Below are positions 43,110 to 44,500 of a DNA stretch of 44,500 bases, piece after piece. The first letter of the stretch is position 1. Each line of letters opens with the position of its first letter. The notes beneath the pieces were generated by a model. It saw nothing but the letters and a program-made list of their open reading frames with translations, was not told the origin of the DNA and did no database searches. The stretch spans positions 1 to 44,500 of IMG/VR virus record IMGVR_UViG_3300025168_000167. The stretch is one strand, 5' to 3'. The position numbers and the translations under genes were made by a program. The DNA is from a virus.

Positions 43110-43535
43110 TTATTTCTTCTTCTTCTGCGAAAGAATAAAGTCTAGCATCCCCTCCCAATCATAAGGCTTAACTGACTCCCAGTCAGGGGTCAACTCTTCT
43201 TTCCTATCTCTTGTTGGTCCAATGTCCATTGCCCTCTCTTCTCCTCTAAATATATTTATAGAGTTAGAGGAAGGATGACCAACAAGGTTTAAGACACACC
43301 CTGATTTCCCACTATATCTTATTTGCCACGCTATTTGATGTGGGCTGAGATTTACATATTTAAGGGACTTTAAGCTGTGAAGCTTGAGTTCTAACCAAAA
43401 GGGGAATCCGTCAACGATGCCATGACAGTCTGGTATTCCAGGAGTAGCCCATGACTCTAACCTTGTCCAAAACACGTCACAATGCTTTGTACCATCACGG
43501 AGTTGTTGCCATAATTTACTTTCCGGCTTCTTCAA
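43110..43535 (-). CDS. VRR-NUC-like nuclease / Holliday-junction resolvase-type protein
   Basis: A roughly 141-aa protein from a TTG at 43535 (preceded by GAGGGCGAGG). An ATG at 43592 would give 160 aa but overlap terS by 77 bp. TRLESWATPGIPDCHGIVDG then FPFWLELKLHSLK has the PD-(D/E)xK layout: E in RLE, GIPD with catalytic Asp, and ELK. SPHQIAWQIRYSGKSG follows as in the VRR-NUC family. It is cotranscribed with the small terminase subunit. It could resolve branched DNA before packaging or nick DNA. Family assignment is from motifs. Confidence 0.7.
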   Translation of the reverse strand: MKKPESKLWQQLRDGTKHCDVFWTRLESWATPGIPDCHGIVDGFPFWLELKLHSLKSLKYVNLSPHQIAWQIRYSGKSGCVLNLVGHPSSNSINIFRGEERAMDIGPTRDRKEELTPDWESVKPYDWEGMLDFILSQKKKK

Positions 43536-44058
43536 CCTCGCCCTCAATAAGCACGTTCCCCTCACCAACCGCAGCCAAGGCAGGGTATTCATCGTGTAGT
43601 TTCTGGATCTCTTTCCATACTTCTTCTTTACTCATTGAGTCAATCTTTCCATGTAGGATTTCTTTACGCTCAATGTATAATCCAGCAGCTTGGCCTCTGT
43701 TTTTCTCGGCAGCTACGGCAGCAGCATAAGATCCTTCATTCATAGCTAGGTCTCTAATTTCAGCTAGTTTTCTTACGTGGCTTTCAAAGCTAACCTCGTA
43801 TTTTTGGGCTAACTCTTGTTTTACCTCATGCACCCTAACAACAACGTGCGGATAGTGTGATCCATTAAGTAGCTGTGACGCTATGGCGTGTGCTGATTTC
43901 TTGGAGTATCCAGCCCGTACCGCTGCTTCAGTTTGGCTTACGTCCTCACAACAGTAAATCCTTACAAATTCTTCTTGTTTAGGTGTGATCTTTTTTTCAG
44001 TGCGGGGGTTAGCTACGACTTCAAGTTTTGGTTTGTGCGTTCTTTTAGCTAGTGGCAT
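43516..44058 (-). CDS. terS: Terminase small subunit
   Basis: A 180-aa protein from MPLAKRTHKPKLE. A nine-residue longer start (44085) would overlap the promoter-like element, so 44058 is preferred. KKITPKQEEFVRIYCCEDVS, QTEAAVRAGYSKKSAHAIAS and then a helical oligomerisation region (FESHVRKLAEIRDLAMNEGS) match the Terminase_2 family with its helix-turn-helix DNA-recognition start. It binds the packaging site and partners terL. It overlaps the nuclease gene by 20 bp. The separation from terL by the A/B module is unusual. Confidence 0.85.
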   Translation of the reverse strand: MPLAKRTHKPKLEVVANPRTEKKITPKQEEFVRIYCCEDVSQTEAAVRAGYSKKSAHAIASQLLNGSHYPHVVVRVHEVKQELAQKYEVSFESHVRKLAEIRDLAMNEGSYAAAVAAEKNRGQAAGLYIERKEILHGKIDSMSKEEVWKEIQKLHDEYPALAAVGEGNVLIEGEVEEAGK

Positions 44059-44065
44059 GAAATTA

Positions 44066-44096
44066 ACTTTACTATATAGACCCATTTTTGAAAAGT
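44066..44096 (-). promoter_or_regulatory. Promoter-like element, copy P3 (leftward)
   Basis: On the minus strand, ACTTTTCAAAAATGGGT is followed by CTATATAGTAAAGT. The last 14 bases equal those of P1 (4667-4680). It lies 7 bp upstream of the terS ATG, which would make the transcript nearly leaderless if CTATATAG is a -10. Confidence 0.7.
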
Positions 44097-44126
44097 TACA
44101 AAAACTTTTTTACGGAGTAATGTGCT

Positions 44127-44139
44127 CGCGCGTCCCCGA
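44127..44139. promoter_or_regulatory. Shared GC-rich 13-mer, right copy
   Basis: CGCGCGTCCCCGA, identical to 4573-4585. It is 31 bp from the upstream edge of P3 (30 bp in the left region). Confidence 0.65.
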
Positions 44140-44269
44140 CTCTTGTATAATAATTGATCAGTATAATATACATTTGATGAGTCCATTGTGAGTAACCTAT
44201 TGATAATTATGAAAGATATTAAGATAGTGTGATATTGTATATTATGAATTGGTTGAAAATTAATTCACA

Positions 44270-44300
44270 ACTTTTTAAAATCTCCCCTATATAGCAAACT
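44270..44300 (+). promoter_or_regulatory. Promoter-like element, copy P2 (rightward)
   Basis: ACTTTTTAAAATCTCCC then CTATATAGCAAACT. It also contains a good sigma70 arrangement, TTGAAA (44253-44258), 17 bp, TAAAAT (44276-44281). The AT-rich 14-mer begins 38 bp upstream, exactly as for P1. Confidence 0.7.
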
Positions 44301-44381
44301 TTTGTGGTGTGTAGATAGTCGCCCCCACATAATACAATTGTAGTAACATTATTTTACTCATAAACAACACGGAGGCGTAGT

Positions 44382-44500
44382 ATGGCAACAAGAGGCATGT
44401 ATATTTTTGAAAACTTCTCCCCGCGAAATGTCTATGTACATTGGGACAATGACCCCGAGGGTGCAGCAGCGTATTTTGCGGAGTGGCTAACAAAGGGTTT
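44382..44500 (+). CDS. Start of a rightward gene, function unknown (3' end outside window)
   Basis: A partial protein starting MATRGMYIFENFSPRNVYVH, then WDNDPEGAAAYFAEW. The ATG at 44382 has a strong GGAGG 8 bases upstream. The pattern VHWDNDPEGAA resembles small conserved phage proteins of unknown role with an H-W-D-x-x-P-E-G motif. It is likely the first gene of an operon driven by P2. Confidence 0.65.
   Translation, partial: MATRGMYIFENFSPRNVYVHWDNDPEGAAAYFAEWLTKG

Larger units (their letters stand above)
44059..44381. promoter_or_regulatory. Right divergent control region
   Basis: A 323-bp gene-free region between terS (minus) and a plus-strand gene. It holds the leftward element P3 (44066-44096), the GC-rich 13-mer (44127-44139), the AT-rich 14-mer ATATTGTATATTAT (44232-44245) and the rightward element P2 (44270-44300), in the same order as the left control region. 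Beyond these motifs the sequence is AT-rich and unassigned. Confidence 0.75.

Overview
The window looks like part of the chromosome of an uncultured marine tailed phage, with a P22/podovirus-like head module. It carries a two-part terminase, a portal protein, a putative scaffold, an HK97-type major capsid protein, a long run of head-tail connector and tail-fibre-like genes, and four very large genes resembling internal virion proteins. Many small proteins (44-aa basic protein, 101-aa zinc-ribbon protein, 94-aa CDTAKDK protein) look like families common in marine metagenomic phages. This is recognition from memory, not a search. Nothing in the window identifies the host. No tRNA, integrase, DNA polymerase, RNA polymerase or recognisable endolysin was seen.

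Layout: 1-4485 (minus strand) is a replication block: a UvrD-like helicase cut by the window edge, an archaeo-eukaryotic-type primase, and three small proteins. A divergent control region (about 4486-4716) separates it from a plus-strand SNF2-like helicase (4717-6180). From 41059 down to 6177 lies one long minus-strand structural block. In transcription order it holds terminase large subunit, portal, holin-like protein, GroES-like co-chaperonin, putative scaffold, major capsid protein, connectors, fibres, secreted low-complexity proteins, and large internal virion-like proteins. Most neighbours overlap as ATGA, TAATG or TAGTG, so translation is probably coupled. One clear terminator follows the major capsid gene.

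The unusual part is 41227-43109, between the terL block and a minus-strand pair encoding the terminase small subunit and a VRR-type nuclease (43110-44058). It holds two diverging genes for one unrecognised protein family, about 72% identical. The left unit (promoter region, gene and terminator, 41227-42098) is almost free of the dinucleotide GA and its complement TC: two occurrences in 872 bp, one of them in the Shine-Dalgarno sequence. Its protein has no Asp or Glu, and all six acidic positions of the sister protein are replaced. The right unit has normal composition. It starts with a 5' hairpin, carries inverted 13-bp repeats in its 5' and 3' untranslated ends, and ends at a strong terminator. 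Next come three GATC palindromes spaced exactly 10 bp apart, a 15/16 match to the bacterial parS centromere site, and a tandem 20-bp repeat. GA-rich repeats flank the right unit.

A second divergent control region (44059-44381) shares its architecture with the one at 4486-4716. Both have a GC-rich 13-mer and outward-facing copies of a 31-bp promoter-like element, four copies in all, which probably co-regulate both pairs of operons. A partial plus-strand gene starts at 44382.
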